Shown here: one piece after another, positions 17,240-26,041 of the stretch
Position numbering within the stretch: the first letter of the stretch is position 1
Layout: the number at the start of each line of letters is the position of its first letter
Origin: Clostridia bacterium
Lineage (GTDB): Bacteria > Bacillota > Clostridia > Christensenellales > Aristaeellaceae
Direction of reading: 5' to 3'
Assembly (NCBI GenBank): GCA_017541205.1
Contig: JAFXZO010000067.1
Span: 1-60,749 of the forward strand
Length of the DNA stretch: 60,749 nucleotides
The notes under the pieces: model-generated
What the model was told of the DNA's origin: nothing
What the model saw: only the letters and a program-made list of their open reading frames with translations
The model's database searches: none
Made by a program: the position numbers and the translations under genes

Positions 17240-19561
17240 TCAGCGCCTTCGTCTTTCGCGGCCCAGGACGCGGGCGCACAGCGCCGTCCGATCGTCGCTT
17301 GGCAAGCTGCCCCGGCATGCGGCGGCCTCGTTCAAAAGCGCCTGCGCGATCATTTCCGGCGGCTGATCCCGGTATTGGGTCAAGACCGCGATGATCTCTT
17401 CTTCCCCCTCGAACGCGTCCGTGATCCCGTCGCTGAGCATCAGCAGCATGTCCCCTTCGCCAAGGGTAAAACGATGCTCCATGGGGATCACATGCTCAAT
17501 GATCCCAAGCGGCAGCGCCGCGCCTTCCACGGTGCGGATCTTTTGCCCCTGGAAAAGGAAGGAGACGCAGGCGCCCAGTTTATTCATGGCGGCTTCGCCC
17601 GTCCACAGGTCGATCACGCACAGGTCCACCGTGGCGAAGGATTCGCCGCCCGCGGCGGACAGCATGGCCCCGTTCACCGCGGTCATGGCCTGGGTGCGGC
17701 TGTATCCGGCTTTGAGGCACAGGGAAAGCAGCTCCAGCGTTTTGCGGCTTTCGGCCTGGGCGCCTTTGCCATGGCCCATGCCGTCGCTGAGCGCCAGCAG
17801 GGTTTTCCCTCCGTCCAGGGGGCACGTCAGGACGGCGTCGCCGTTTTCGGGCGCGCCGCCGCTGCGCCGTTTCCGCTCATAGCCGGAGGCGCAGGCCGAC
17901 GCCGTGCCGATCTGCAGCCTGAGCGGCGGCTCCTGCTCCAACAGGATCCTGCCCTCCTTCTGCTCCGCGATCAGAAACCCAGCCCCCAGCGCGCTGCCGA
18001 CGCAGGCGGCCAGCGCTTCCGCCGAGACGGGCTGCACGGCCAGGGGATCGCACTGAACGCAGAGGGACAAGCGCTCCTTCACGCGCTGGACGAACAGCAC
18101 GCGGCCGGGGAAGCGCATCTGATCGACGGCCTCCTGCGCCTTCCGCTCCAGCAGGCTTTCCTCCCCGTCCGCTTCCCTTTCTTCCAGCAGGATGCGCTGC
18201 GCGGCCTGGGAGAGCGCCGTCAGGTGCGTGCGCAGCATGTCCCGTTCGTATTCGGCGCACAGGGAGCGCTGAAGACTTTTTACGCGTTCCTCGTCCATCC
18301 GTGCAAGGAGGTCCGGCAGGCGGTCAATGCGCGGGCAGAGCGAAAAATACCGGTTCATGAGCTCCGCATAGGCGTTTGCATCCTCCTCCCGTTTAAGCAG
18401 CGCTTCCATGCCCGCCGCCGTTTCCGCCCGCTTTTCGTGCCAGCAGATGGGCAGCCGGTCGCAGCCCTCGCAGAGCGCCTCCCGGAGCGCTTCCGCCTCC
18501 GCCTGGGGCGGCATAACATCCGCTCGGGGCTGCGGCAGCGCGTCGGCGATCCGATCGATGATCCGGGCCCAGCGCCGCATGGCAAGCTGGGTGGACGCGC
18601 TGGCGCAGGAGCAGGGCATGCCCTTTTCCCGCACGAAGCGGCGCAGGCTTTCCAGGAGCCTGCCCGGCAGCAGGCAGAACAGCAGCGCCGCCGCGCCTTC
18701 CGCGAAAAAGAACGGCGCCTGGAAGGAGGAAGCCGTCAGATACGTGCTCACGAGCGTGCACAGCAAAAATACGCCCGCCGTCAGCGCGCGCTTTTTCCCT
18801 TGCAGCAGGCCCGCCGCCAGGCCGCCGAAGGCCAGGTTCACCAGCCCCAGCGCGCTTTGCCCGCCGATCAGCAGCGCCGCGCCCAAGCTGATCCCGAACG
18901 CCGCGCCGGAAGGGCCGCCAAGCAGCCAGGATGCCGTCAGCGTGAGCGCCGAAGCGCAGAAATAGCCTGCGTTCACCTTGACGAGGGCGATCCTGCCCGC
19001 GCCTGAGATCATCAGCAGCAGCGGCATAAGCAGGCAGAGCCGGTCGTCCTGCTCTTTGAGCGCCCTTTTTTCTTTCAGCGTCCGCGCCGCGCTTCGCAGC
19101 GCGGGCAGGACGGCGACGCCGAGCGTCGCGCTGATGAGGCTTAAGATCACGGTTTGGCTTTCCCCGGCCCGCAGCATGCCGGGCAGCAGCCTCGCCAGGT
19201 TCAGCCCGAAGGAAAAGAGCGCGATTTTCCATCCTTTCCTGCCCGCGGCGCGCGCAAGCGGGAAGCATGCCGCGCATCCGATCAGCTGGCCCACATCCCA
19301 TCCCCGGCCCCACAGCCCCCGAAACAGGACGCCCAGGCCGATGCCGAGCAGCGCGCCGCTGGGCCTAAAGCCAACGCTCAACAGCGCCGTCAGGCAGCAC
19401 ACGGAAAACGGCGCCGGCAGGGAAAAGCATTGGATCAGACTGAGCAGGAAAAAAGAAACGGTGAAGGGCAGGCAGCGCCGGACGGCCTGCCAAACGATCC
19501 GCCCCTTTTCCCGGCCCGTTTGTTCGCTTTTGATTTCCGGACGCTGTGCAATCTGCTCCAC
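17240..19561 (-). CDS. spoIIE: Stage II sporulation protein E (PP2C-type phosphatase)
   Basis: 773 residues from a GTG start with GGGGGATG upstream; length matches SpoIIE (about 800). Residues about 30-330 contain some ten hydrophobic segments. A central regulatory region with many charged residues and cysteines follows (CEGCDRLPICW). A PP2C/SpoIIE phosphatase domain occupies the last 210 residues: ALSDGMGHGKGAQAES, SFATVDLCVIDLWTGEA, and LLMLSDGITDAF with its metal aspartates. SpoIIE dephosphorylates SpoIIAA to activate sigma-F in the forespore and joins the asymmetric septum. Its presence, with yunB, is the main evidence that this organism forms or once formed endospores. Confidence 0.94.
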   Translation of the reverse strand: MEQIAQRPEIKSEQTGREKGRIVWQAVRRCLPFTVSFFLLSLIQCFSLPAPFSVCCLTALLSVGFRPSGALLGIGLGVLFRGLWGRGWDVGQLIGCAACFPLARAAGRKGWKIALFSFGLNLARLLPGMLRAGESQTVILSLISATLGVAVLPALRSAARTLKEKRALKEQDDRLCLLMPLLLMISGAGRIALVKVNAGYFCASALTLTASWLLGGPSGAAFGISLGAALLIGGQSALGLVNLAFGGLAAGLLQGKKRALTAGVFLLCTLVSTYLTASSFQAPFFFAEGAAALLFCLLPGRLLESLRRFVREKGMPCSCASASTQLAMRRWARIIDRIADALPQPRADVMPPQAEAEALREALCEGCDRLPICWHEKRAETAAGMEALLKREEDANAYAELMNRYFSLCPRIDRLPDLLARMDEERVKSLQRSLCAEYERDMLRTHLTALSQAAQRILLEEREADGEESLLERKAQEAVDQMRFPGRVLFVQRVKERLSLCVQCDPLAVQPVSAEALAACVGSALGAGFLIAEQKEGRILLEQEPPLRLQIGTASACASGYERKRRSGGAPENGDAVLTCPLDGGKTLLALSDGMGHGKGAQAESRKTLELLSLCLKAGYSRTQAMTAVNGAMLSAAGGESFATVDLCVIDLWTGEAAMNKLGACVSFLFQGQKIRTVEGAALPLGIIEHVIPMEHRFTLGEGDMLLMLSDGITDAFEGEEEIIAVLTQYRDQPPEMIAQALLNEAAACRGSLPSDDRTALCARVLGRERRRR

Positions 19562-19757
19562 CGCGCATCCCCCATCCCCGTATGAATACGGACATGATAG
19601 GCGGGAGCGCGGCGTTTGCCCGTCGAAGCAGGCCGCGGGGAATGTCGAAGCCGCTTCCCCGGCCGCGCTTTTTTCCTTTTTCCGCGGGTTTGGCGGAAGA
19701 AAAGCGGTTCGTCCGCGCGGATCCGCAAGAAGAAGGAAGATATTTTTCGATTTTTCG

Positions 19758-19786
19758 TTTCCAAATGATTTGGATTATGGTATACT
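19758..19786 (+). promoter_or_regulatory. Promoter of the GNAT/methyltransferase operon
   Basis: TTTCCA (19758-19763), 17 bases, TATACT (19781-19786), 30 bases before the ATG at 19817. The -35 match is moderate. The rest of the 255-base gap from 19562 holds nothing else I can identify. Confidence 0.55.
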
Positions 19787-19816
19787 GGTTGCAAATAGCA
19801 CTGAGGAGCGAAAACA

Positions 19817-20350
19817 ATGCACATCACGGAGCTGCCCCGCGCGCAGTTTGAGGGGTACCAGGTGTTTTTTTCCTATGATACCCGCGCGTATTACGATCTG
19901 AAAATGCGGTCCACGCAGAATGTGTTTGCGCTGGAGCTGGTGCGCACCCCCTGCGAAAAAACGCACAAGGAATTCGTGGATCACCTTTTCGCGCCGCACT
20001 GGGATGATCCGCACGCCTACGCCCTGTGGGACGGGCAGGAGATCCGGGCGATCCTGGAGGTGACCCCGGAAAACTGGAACAACCGCCTAAGGATCACGAA
20101 CCTGTGCGTGGACGACGGGTTCCGCCGCCGCGGCTATGGCTCGCTGCTCGTGACGCGGGCAAAGGAAATCGCCCGGGCGCAGAAGCGGCGCGCCCTGATC
20201 CTGGAAACCCAGAGCTGCAACGCGCCCGCCATTTCCTTTTATCTTTCCCAGGGCTTGACGCTGATGGGCTATAACGCCTGCGAATACAGCAACGAGGACG
20301 TGCAAAAGCATGAGATCCGCCTGGAAATGGGCTGCCTGATCGACGGGTGA
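19817..20350 (+). CDS. GNAT-family N-acetyltransferase
   Basis: 177 residues; GAGGAGCG precedes the ATG. The acetyl-CoA site is visible in ITNLCVDDGFRRRGYGSLLV (motif A, R/Q-x-x-G-x-G/A type), followed by the ILETQSCNAPAISFYLSQGL strand-helix segment. Substrate unknown. It is 16 bases before a THUMP-type rRNA methyltransferase gene, so both probably share a transcript; an RNA or ribosomal-protein substrate would fit but is not shown by sequence. Confidence 0.85.
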   Translation: MHITELPRAQFEGYQVFFSYDTRAYYDLKMRSTQNVFALELVRTPCEKTHKEFVDHLFAPHWDDPHAYALWDGQEIRAILEVTPENWNNRLRITNLCVDDGFRRRGYGSLLVTRAKEIARAQKRRALILETQSCNAPAISFYLSQGLTLMGYNACEYSNEDVQKHEIRLEMGCLIDG

Positions 20351-20366
20351 CAAAGGAGTGGGCGCA

Positions 20367-21467
20367 ATGGAGTTCATGGCGGCTGCGGCCTTCGGGCTGG
20401 AAGGGCTGGTAAAAAAGGAATTGAACCAGATGGGGCTGGAGGCGCGGGGCGAAAACGGCGGCGCGCGTTTTTCCGGCGGGGCCCGGGACGCGTTCCGCGC
20501 AAATCTGTGGCTGCGCACGGCGGACCGGGTGCTTTTGATCGTCGGGGAAGGCAAGGTCCTGTCCTTCGAGGATCTGTTTCAATTGGCGCTCAGCCTGCCC
20601 TGGGAGGATTATCTGCCCCCGAACGCCCGCTTCCCGGTCAGCGGCAAATGCGCAAGGAGCCGGCTGATGAGCGTGAGCGATTGCCAGGCCGTCACGAAAA
20701 AAGCCGTCGTGGAGCGGCTCAAACGGCGCTACAAGGTTTCCTGGTTCGAGGAAACCGGGCCGGAATTCCGCGTGGACGTTTCCATCCATGGGGACATGGC
20801 GCGCCTCACGCTCGATACGAGCGGCGCCGCGCTCAACCGCCGGGGCTACCGCACCTGGAATGGCGAAGCGCCGCTTCGGGAAACGCTGGCCGCCGCGCTG
20901 GTGATGCTGGCCCCCTGGAAAAGCGATATGCCGCTGTGGGACCCCTGCTGCGGCACGGGCACGATCCTGATCGAGGCGGCGTACCAGCGGGCGAACCGCG
21001 CCCCGGGCCTGACGCGGCCCTTCGCATGCGAAAGCTGGCCCTGCTTTCCCAAGCAGGCGATGGAGGATCTGCGCCGGGAGGCCGAGGAAAAAGCGGACCT
21101 TGGGAAAATCGGCATGATCGGCGGCAGCGATCTTGATCCCCAGGCGCTGGAGCTGTGCAAGCGGCATATCAGGCAGGCGGGCCTGGGCGGCAGGATCACG
21201 GTGCGGCAGAAGGACTTACGGGAGCTGACGCTGGACGCCGACAGCCCCCTGTTCCTCGCCAATCCGCCTTACGGCGAACGATTGAGCGATCGGAAAAACT
21301 GCGAAAAACTGTACCGCGATCTGCGCGCGCTCTATGACCGGCACGAAAACTGCCGCCTTTGCGTCATCACGGCGCATACCGGCTTTGAGCGGTGCTTCGG
21401 CCGCCGCGCCGCGCAAAAGCGCCGCCTGTACAACGGGCGGCTGGAATGCGAGTATCTGATCTATTGA
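20367..21467 (+). CDS. THUMP-domain class I rRNA guanine-N2-methyltransferase (RlmL/YpsC-like)
   Basis: 366 residues. The ATG at 20367 is preferred to the GTG at 20358, which sits inside the AAAGGAGTG ribosome site. The N-terminal THUMP region (about 1-150) begins with AAAFGLEGLVKKEL and includes RTADRVLL. The Rossmann methyltransferase has LWDPCCGTGTILIEAA (AdoMet motif I), GGSDLDPQALELCKRHI (motif II) and the base-binding catalytic motif LANPPYGERL (motif IV). Members methylate exocyclic N2 of guanosines in 23S rRNA; older annotations as DNA N6-adenine methylase are misleading. The length matches the Gram-positive single-domain type rather than the fused RlmKL. Confidence 0.9.
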   Translation: MEFMAAAAFGLEGLVKKELNQMGLEARGENGGARFSGGARDAFRANLWLRTADRVLLIVGEGKVLSFEDLFQLALSLPWEDYLPPNARFPVSGKCARSRLMSVSDCQAVTKKAVVERLKRRYKVSWFEETGPEFRVDVSIHGDMARLTLDTSGAALNRRGYRTWNGEAPLRETLAAALVMLAPWKSDMPLWDPCCGTGTILIEAAYQRANRAPGLTRPFACESWPCFPKQAMEDLRREAEEKADLGKIGMIGGSDLDPQALELCKRHIRQAGLGGRITVRQKDLRELTLDADSPLFLANPPYGERLSDRKNCEKLYRDLRALYDRHENCRLCVITAHTGFERCFGRRAAQKRRLYNGRLECEYLIY

Positions 21468-21506
21468 GCGTTCAAACGCTTCAAGAGAAAGAAAGGAAGA
21501 AGAAAC

Positions 21507-22865
21507 ATGAAAAACAATCCACCCAGCAGCCTGCCATACCTGAACGGCGGGCCGCCCGACGCCTTCAGAGGCTTTACCCGCGTGGAAGCGGTCGTGAGCA
21601 TCATAAGCTGCGTCCTTTCCGTCATCAGCGCCGTCATTCTGCTGATACAAGGGCAATGGACCAGCCTGTTTTCTGTTCCGCTGACGATCTTCGCCACGAA
21701 GCTTACGGTGGACGTGTACACGGGCCTGAAAAAGATCCGCCAGGGCGACTGCTCCGGCGCGGGGCAGATCGAATCCGCGTGCAAAAGCCGCCGGGTCCTG
21801 GTCTGGGTCAGCTTTGGACTGGGCGCCCTGGTCATGCTGATCTCGGCCCTATCGTCCAGAAACAGCGGAAGCGGCCTGCTCGGCTTTGCGGTCGGGATCG
21901 GCCTGTCCTTGCTGATCGTTTTGCCGATGATCTATTATTACAAGGACGTCGAGCAGATCATGGGCACCTATGTTTACCGTGAGGTGGCCGACGGCCGCCC
22001 GTCCCGCGTGTCCGGCCCCGTCGGGCAGCTGACCGCGCTGTGCGTCGGGTTCGCGGTTCTTATGATCGCGGCGGCGGCCGCGCTGCCCTTCCTGCCGATA
22101 CGGGGAAATAATACCACGTCGATCCTCATAACGATAAGCAGACTTGGGCTCTACCTGATGGGAGCCCGTTTCCTGCTGGTCAACCTGTGCTATCACGGGT
22201 TCCTGCGTTCCCATTCCTTTGCGGGCGGCGAAAACGACGCGGCGTTCGCGCCGACCGGATACAGCGAAGCGTCCGCGTTTATCGTGTTCGGCTCGATCCT
22301 GTTCGGATGGTTTGCGCTGTCGAGCCTGAATGGGATGATCCAAACCCTGTCCAACCATTATTACATTACACCATGGAGCCCGATCAAAACCGGCATTGCC
22401 TGCGCCGCGTATGCCCTGTTCGGGCTGGCGCTGACCCGCAAGCCCTGGCGTTCGGACCTGGCCATCTTCGGGGCAGTCCTCATGATCGTGATGGAAGGCG
22501 TATCGATGTTCTCCACTTCCCTTTTCTGGTATATCGGCCAGGACGCCGTCCTGATCGCCTTCTTCGGCATGCTCCTCGTCGCTGCCATCCTCCGCATGAA
22601 GGGAAAACCGGTTTCCAAAGCGTTTGGGATCGTGATGATCGTCCTGGCCGCTGCGTACACGGGTCTTTCGATCGCGTTCACCGTCTCCAATATCATCGGG
22701 GCTTTCAGCTACTATGTGCTGAACTTCCTCTATTGGATGCTGGACGACGCGCTTTTCCTGATTGCCCTGCTCGCGCTGGCCCGGGCGTTCACGGGGCCCG
22801 CGGCTTCCGGCCCCGACGGCGCTCAGACCCAGAAGGAGATCCTTCCCGATCAGCTCGGCGCGTAA
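21507..22865 (+). CDS. Polytopic membrane protein of unknown family
   Basis: 452 residues; GAAAGGAAG lies upstream. About ten hydrophobic segments are seen, for example VVSIISCVLSVISAVILLI, LGFAVGIGLSLLIVLPMIYY and KAFGIVMIVLAAAYTGLSI. Short proline-rich N-terminal and hydrophilic C-terminal tails lie at the ends. I do not recognise transporter or enzyme motifs. It starts 39 bases after the methyltransferase stop and may be cotranscribed with it, ending before the terminator shared with the convergent symporter gene. Confidence 0.75.
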   Translation: MKNNPPSSLPYLNGGPPDAFRGFTRVEAVVSIISCVLSVISAVILLIQGQWTSLFSVPLTIFATKLTVDVYTGLKKIRQGDCSGAGQIESACKSRRVLVWVSFGLGALVMLISALSSRNSGSGLLGFAVGIGLSLLIVLPMIYYYKDVEQIMGTYVYREVADGRPSRVSGPVGQLTALCVGFAVLMIAAAAALPFLPIRGNNTTSILITISRLGLYLMGARFLLVNLCYHGFLRSHSFAGGENDAAFAPTGYSEASAFIVFGSILFGWFALSSLNGMIQTLSNHYYITPWSPIKTGIACAAYALFGLALTRKPWRSDLAIFGAVLMIVMEGVSMFSTSLFWYIGQDAVLIAFFGMLLVAAILRMKGKPVSKAFGIVMIVLAAAYTGLSIAFTVSNIIGAFSYYVLNFLYWMLDDALFLIALLALARAFTGPAASGPDGAQTQKEILPDQLGA

Positions 22866-22910
22866 GAAGCGCCGTCCGCGCCTTTCCCCTGGAACACGCC
22901 TGCGCAACAG

Positions 22911-22948
22911 AAAAAGTCCCCCTGCTTTCCAATGCGAAAACAGGGGGA
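22911..22948 (-). terminator. Terminator of the AGCS symporter gene
   Basis: CCCCCTG (22918-22924) pairs with CAGGGGG (22941-22947); on the minus strand the stem is followed by CTTTTT. It lies 50 bases past the symporter stop. Confidence 0.75.
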
Positions 22949-22999
22949 TCGATGCGTTTTGGGAGACGGTTATTCTCTCTCGAAAGGGCTTATTTCCAA

Positions 23000-24493
23000 T
23001 CAGTCTTCCCGCGCTTCCTGTTCTTTCTGGATCTCCGGGAAAGCGCTCAGCATGGGCTTGATGTCTGTCTTGCCTTTGATCCGGCGATCGACATAGTTCT
23101 TCGTAATCTTCATCACGACGCCGGAGAGGGCGATCACGCCGATCAGGTTCGGGATCATCATCAGGCCGTTGAAGGTATCCGCAAGGTCCCAGGCCAGGTT
23201 GTCGCCCATGACCGCGCCGCCGAACACCAGCAGCACGAAGAGCACGCGATAGGGGATGGTCCGCTTTTCACCCAGCAGGTATTCGCAGGCTTTGGTGCCG
23301 TAATGGCTCCAGCCCAGCACCGTGGAGAAGGCAAACAGCGCGATGGATATCGCGATGAAGCCGGATCCGATGACCCCGAACTTCTGCTCAAAAACGGTGG
23401 CGACCAGATCGTTCTTCGTCAGGCTGCTGAACGCCTCCACCAGCTTGCCGGTGTTCAGGTCGATCAGGCCGGAGGACAGGACGGCGAAAGCGGTCAGCGT
23501 GCAGACGATGATCGTGTCCGCGAATACCTCGAAGATGCCCCACATTCCCTGCATGACCGGTTCCTTCACATTGGAATTGGAATGAACCATGACGGAAGAA
23601 CCGAGGCCGGCTTCATTGGAGAACACGCCGCGCTTCATGCCCCATTCAATGGCCAGCTTGATCCCGTAGCCGACAATGCCGCCGGCGGCAGCCTGCATGC
23701 CGAACGCGCCCTGGAAGATGGATTTGAAAACGGCGCCGAACTGGTCGATATGCAGGAAGAAGATCGTGATGGTGCCGAGCATATAGAGAATGACCATGAA
23801 GGGAACGATCTTTTCGGTGACGGCGGCAATCCGCTTCAGGCCGCCGACGACCACCAGCCCGACCAGGATCATCACCACGGCGCCGGTGATCCACGTCGGC
23901 AGGCCGAACACGTTCTGCATGTTGCCGGAAATGGCGTTCACCTGGGTCATGTTGCCGATGCCGAAGGCGGCGATCAGGCAGAAAACGGAGAAGAGCACAG
24001 CCAGCACCTTGCCGATCGTTTTGCAGCCTTTTTTGGATCCCAGGCCGTCGCGCAGGTAGTACATCGCGCCGCCGGACCATTCGCCGGCGGAATTCTTGCG
24101 GCGGTAGTAGATGCCCAGCACGTTTTCGGAATAGTTGGTCATCATGCCGAGGAAGGCCATGACCCACATCCAGAACACGGCGCCGGGACCGCCCGCGATG
24201 ATCGCGCCGGAAACGCCCACGATGTTGCCGGTTCCGACCGTCGCAGCCAGCGCCGTACACAGACTCTGGAACTGAGAAATGCTTTTATCCTTGGTATGCG
24301 ACGTCACCTGCTTATCCTTGAATACGGCGCCGATGGTCTTTTTCATCCAGTGGCCGAAATGGGACACCTGGAAGACCTTTGTCAGAACCGTCATCAGCAC
24401 GCCGACAAACGCCAGCAGGATCAGGGCGGGCACGCCCCATACGACGCCGTTGACCGCGTTGTTGATCGATGTAAGCTGCTCGATCAGATTCAT
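23000..24493 (-). CDS. Alanine/glycine:cation symporter (AGCS family)
   Basis: 497 residues from the ATG at 24493 (GGAAAGG upstream). A longer frame reaches into the riboswitch and is not used. The AGCS pattern is clear: NNAVNGVVWGVPALILLAFVG at the start, the GTGNIVGVSGAI motif near residue 95, FSNEAGLGSS near residue 290, and about eleven membrane segments. These proteins import alanine or glycine with Na+ or H+. A tandem glycine riboswitch in the leader points to glycine as substrate. It stands alone, with its own terminator. Confidence 0.93.
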   Translation of the reverse strand: MNLIEQLTSINNAVNGVVWGVPALILLAFVGVLMTVLTKVFQVSHFGHWMKKTIGAVFKDKQVTSHTKDKSISQFQSLCTALAATVGTGNIVGVSGAIIAGGPGAVFWMWVMAFLGMMTNYSENVLGIYYRRKNSAGEWSGGAMYYLRDGLGSKKGCKTIGKVLAVLFSVFCLIAAFGIGNMTQVNAISGNMQNVFGLPTWITGAVVMILVGLVVVGGLKRIAAVTEKIVPFMVILYMLGTITIFFLHIDQFGAVFKSIFQGAFGMQAAAGGIVGYGIKLAIEWGMKRGVFSNEAGLGSSVMVHSNSNVKEPVMQGMWGIFEVFADTIIVCTLTAFAVLSSGLIDLNTGKLVEAFSSLTKNDLVATVFEQKFGVIGSGFIAISIALFAFSTVLGWSHYGTKACEYLLGEKRTIPYRVLFVLLVFGGAVMGDNLAWDLADTFNGLMMIPNLIGVIALSGVVMKITKNYVDRRIKGKTDIKPMLSAFPEIQKEQEARED

Positions 24494-24582
24494 GTGTACA
24501 CGACCTTTCCATAAAAAATAGAGCCCGCCGAGGCGAAACTCTCCCGATCCATTTGAACGAAAGCGGAATACCAAATAGGCGC

Positions 24583-24756
24583 TCCGACTCTGTCCTTTTG
24601 CCTGAGAGATTGGCCGGAAAACCGGCTTTGCACCTTCGGCACCCGGAATGAACCCGGGATTCTCCAGAGCTTCATCCGCGCCCAGTCCCCGCCGCGAAAG
24701 CGGCACCTGAGAGTGTTACTCCTTCGGTCACCCTTGAGGGTATTTCCTGGGCGTTT
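24583..24756 (-). promoter_or_regulatory. Tandem glycine riboswitch
   Basis: Read on the minus strand, aptamer I (about 24756-24685) has GGGTGACCGAAGGAG and CACTCTCAGG between closing arms CGCCCAG and CTGGGCG. Aptamer II (about 24675-24583) has GCTCTGGAGAA, GCCGAAGGTGCAAAGCC and CTCTCAGGCAAAAGGACAGAG. These are the conserved cores of the glycine riboswitch. It sits about 90 bases before the AGCS start. In this family glycine usually switches expression on or off depending on the gene; with an importer either sign has been reported, and I cannot tell which from sequence. Confidence 0.93.
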
Positions 24757-24790
24757 CATATGAAGGGAATGCATATATGATACAAGAGGA

Positions 24791-24817
24791 AAGCCCGGCG
24801 GTCAATATGCCGGGCTT
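24791..24817 (-). terminator. Terminator of the SDR epimerase gene
   Basis: AAGCCCGGC/GCCGGGCTT stem with a 9-base loop. On the minus strand TTTCCTCTT follows, about 34 bases after the stop at 24851. Confidence 0.65.
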
Positions 24818-24850
24818 CCTGATTCTGTATTTTCGCTGTTCTTATCCCGT

Positions 24851-25867
24851 TTATAACGCTTCCACCTGCCGGGCCGCCTGGTCCATGATGGCGACGAGGG
24901 AATCGGAAAAATGATCGAAATCCGGGTCCTCGATCTGCAATTCGGGGTGCGAAAGGATATAGGCTACGCTTTCGCGCGCGGCCTGGTCGAAGCGCTTTTT
25001 CGCCTGGAACGTGGGCACCAGCCTATGCAGGAGCGCGTTGTCAAAAATGACGGTGTTGGCTTTGTCGCCGAGCATGCTGCCGGTGAAATCGTATTGCTTG
25101 CTCTTCATGAGCAGGGCGGTGGGCACATAGCAGGGCTTGTATTCCACGCCCAGCGCCCGGGCGACGGACTGCATGATCTGGTTCCAGGTGAGCAATTCCT
25201 CGCCCGTGATCTGCACGGCCTGGCCGATGGCGTGCGGGTTGCCCATGAGGCCCATGAACGCCGGGGCGAAATCCTCGCTGTTCATGACGGCCCAGAGGCT
25301 GCTGCCGTCGCCGGGCATGAGCACGGGCTTGCCCTCCAGCATGCGCTTGAGCACCTGCCAGGGGCCTTTGTCGCCGTGCAGGGCCAGGGGCAGGGAGCGG
25401 CAGGAGAAGGTGTGGCTGGGGCGCACGATGGTGACGGGGAAGCCCGTTTCCCGGTACTCGCGGATCAGGTATTCCTCAATGGCGATCTTGTTGCGGGAGT
25501 ATTCCCAGTAGGGGTTGGAAAGCGGCGTCGCCTCGGTGACGACGGGATGGGAGAGCGGCTTTTGATACGCGGATGCGGAGCTGATGACGATGTACTGAGC
25601 CGTTTTGCCCCGGAACAGGCGCACGTCGCGCTCCGCCTGGGCGGGCACGAAAGCGATAAAATCGGCCACCACATCGTAGGCTTCGCCGGCAATGGCTTTC
25701 GCGGCGGCGCTTTCATCGCTGATGTCCAGGGTCAATTGCCGCGCGCCCTTAACGTCGCTTTGCCGATTGCCCCGGTTGAGCAGCGTCAGATCCCAGCCCT
25801 GGGATACGAGAAGTCTGGAAATAGCGGTGCTGATAACGCCCGTGCCGCCGATAAACAATGCTTTCAT
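24851..25867 (-). CDS. Extended SDR / NAD-dependent epimerase-dehydratase family protein
   Basis: 338 residues; ATG at 25867 with AAAGGAG 8 bases upstream. The N-terminal NAD(P) motif is ALFIGGTGVISTAISRLL (GxxGxxS-type, as in atypical epimerases such as isoflavone-reductase-like and CSP41-like proteins). DFIAFVPAQAERDV and YIVISSASAYQ follow, with the Tyr-lysine pair in YSRNKIAIEEYL. The protein probably acts on a nucleotide sugar or a small carbonyl compound; the substrate cannot be named. It is transcribed alone, divergent from murC. Confidence 0.85.
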   Translation of the reverse strand: MKALFIGGTGVISTAISRLLVSQGWDLTLLNRGNRQSDVKGARQLTLDISDESAAAKAIAGEAYDVVADFIAFVPAQAERDVRLFRGKTAQYIVISSASAYQKPLSHPVVTEATPLSNPYWEYSRNKIAIEEYLIREYRETGFPVTIVRPSHTFSCRSLPLALHGDKGPWQVLKRMLEGKPVLMPGDGSSLWAVMNSEDFAPAFMGLMGNPHAIGQAVQITGEELLTWNQIMQSVARALGVEYKPCYVPTALLMKSKQYDFTGSMLGDKANTVIFDNALLHRLVPTFQAKKRFDQAARESVAYILSHPELQIEDPDFDHFSDSLVAIMDQAARQVEAL

Positions 25868-25904
25868 GCGGAACACTCCTTTTCAATTGGGTTTTCTTGG
25901 CTTT

Positions 25905-25933
25905 ATTATACAGGATCGGGGCGAAAGACGCAA
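25905..25933 (-). promoter_or_regulatory. Promoter of the SDR epimerase gene
   Basis: On the minus strand TTGCGT (25933-25928), 17 bases, TATAAT (25910-25905), 38 bases before the ATG. Confidence 0.6.
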
Positions 25934-25967
25934 GTCCGGGATGGAAATTCCTGTAAAATACGGCCTC

Positions 25968-25997
25968 TTGATATTTGCCCATGTTTCGTCGTATAAT
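25968..25997 (+). promoter_or_regulatory. Promoter of murC
   Basis: TTGATA (25968-25973), 18 bases, TATAAT (25992-25997), 45 bases before the murC ATG. Confidence 0.75.
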
Positions 25998-26041
25998 AGA
26001 CCGGAACGAATCCTCATGAACGAATCATGCAGAGGTGGCCT

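Noticed and set aside
17084-19006. A long plus-strand frame opposite spoIIE
   Set aside because: Composition is dominated by A, Q, R and H, with no domain; SpoIIE on the other strand is unambiguous.
24494-24706. N-terminal extension of the AGCS symporter
   Set aside because: It would translate through glycine riboswitch aptamer II; the ATG at 24493 gives the normal family start.
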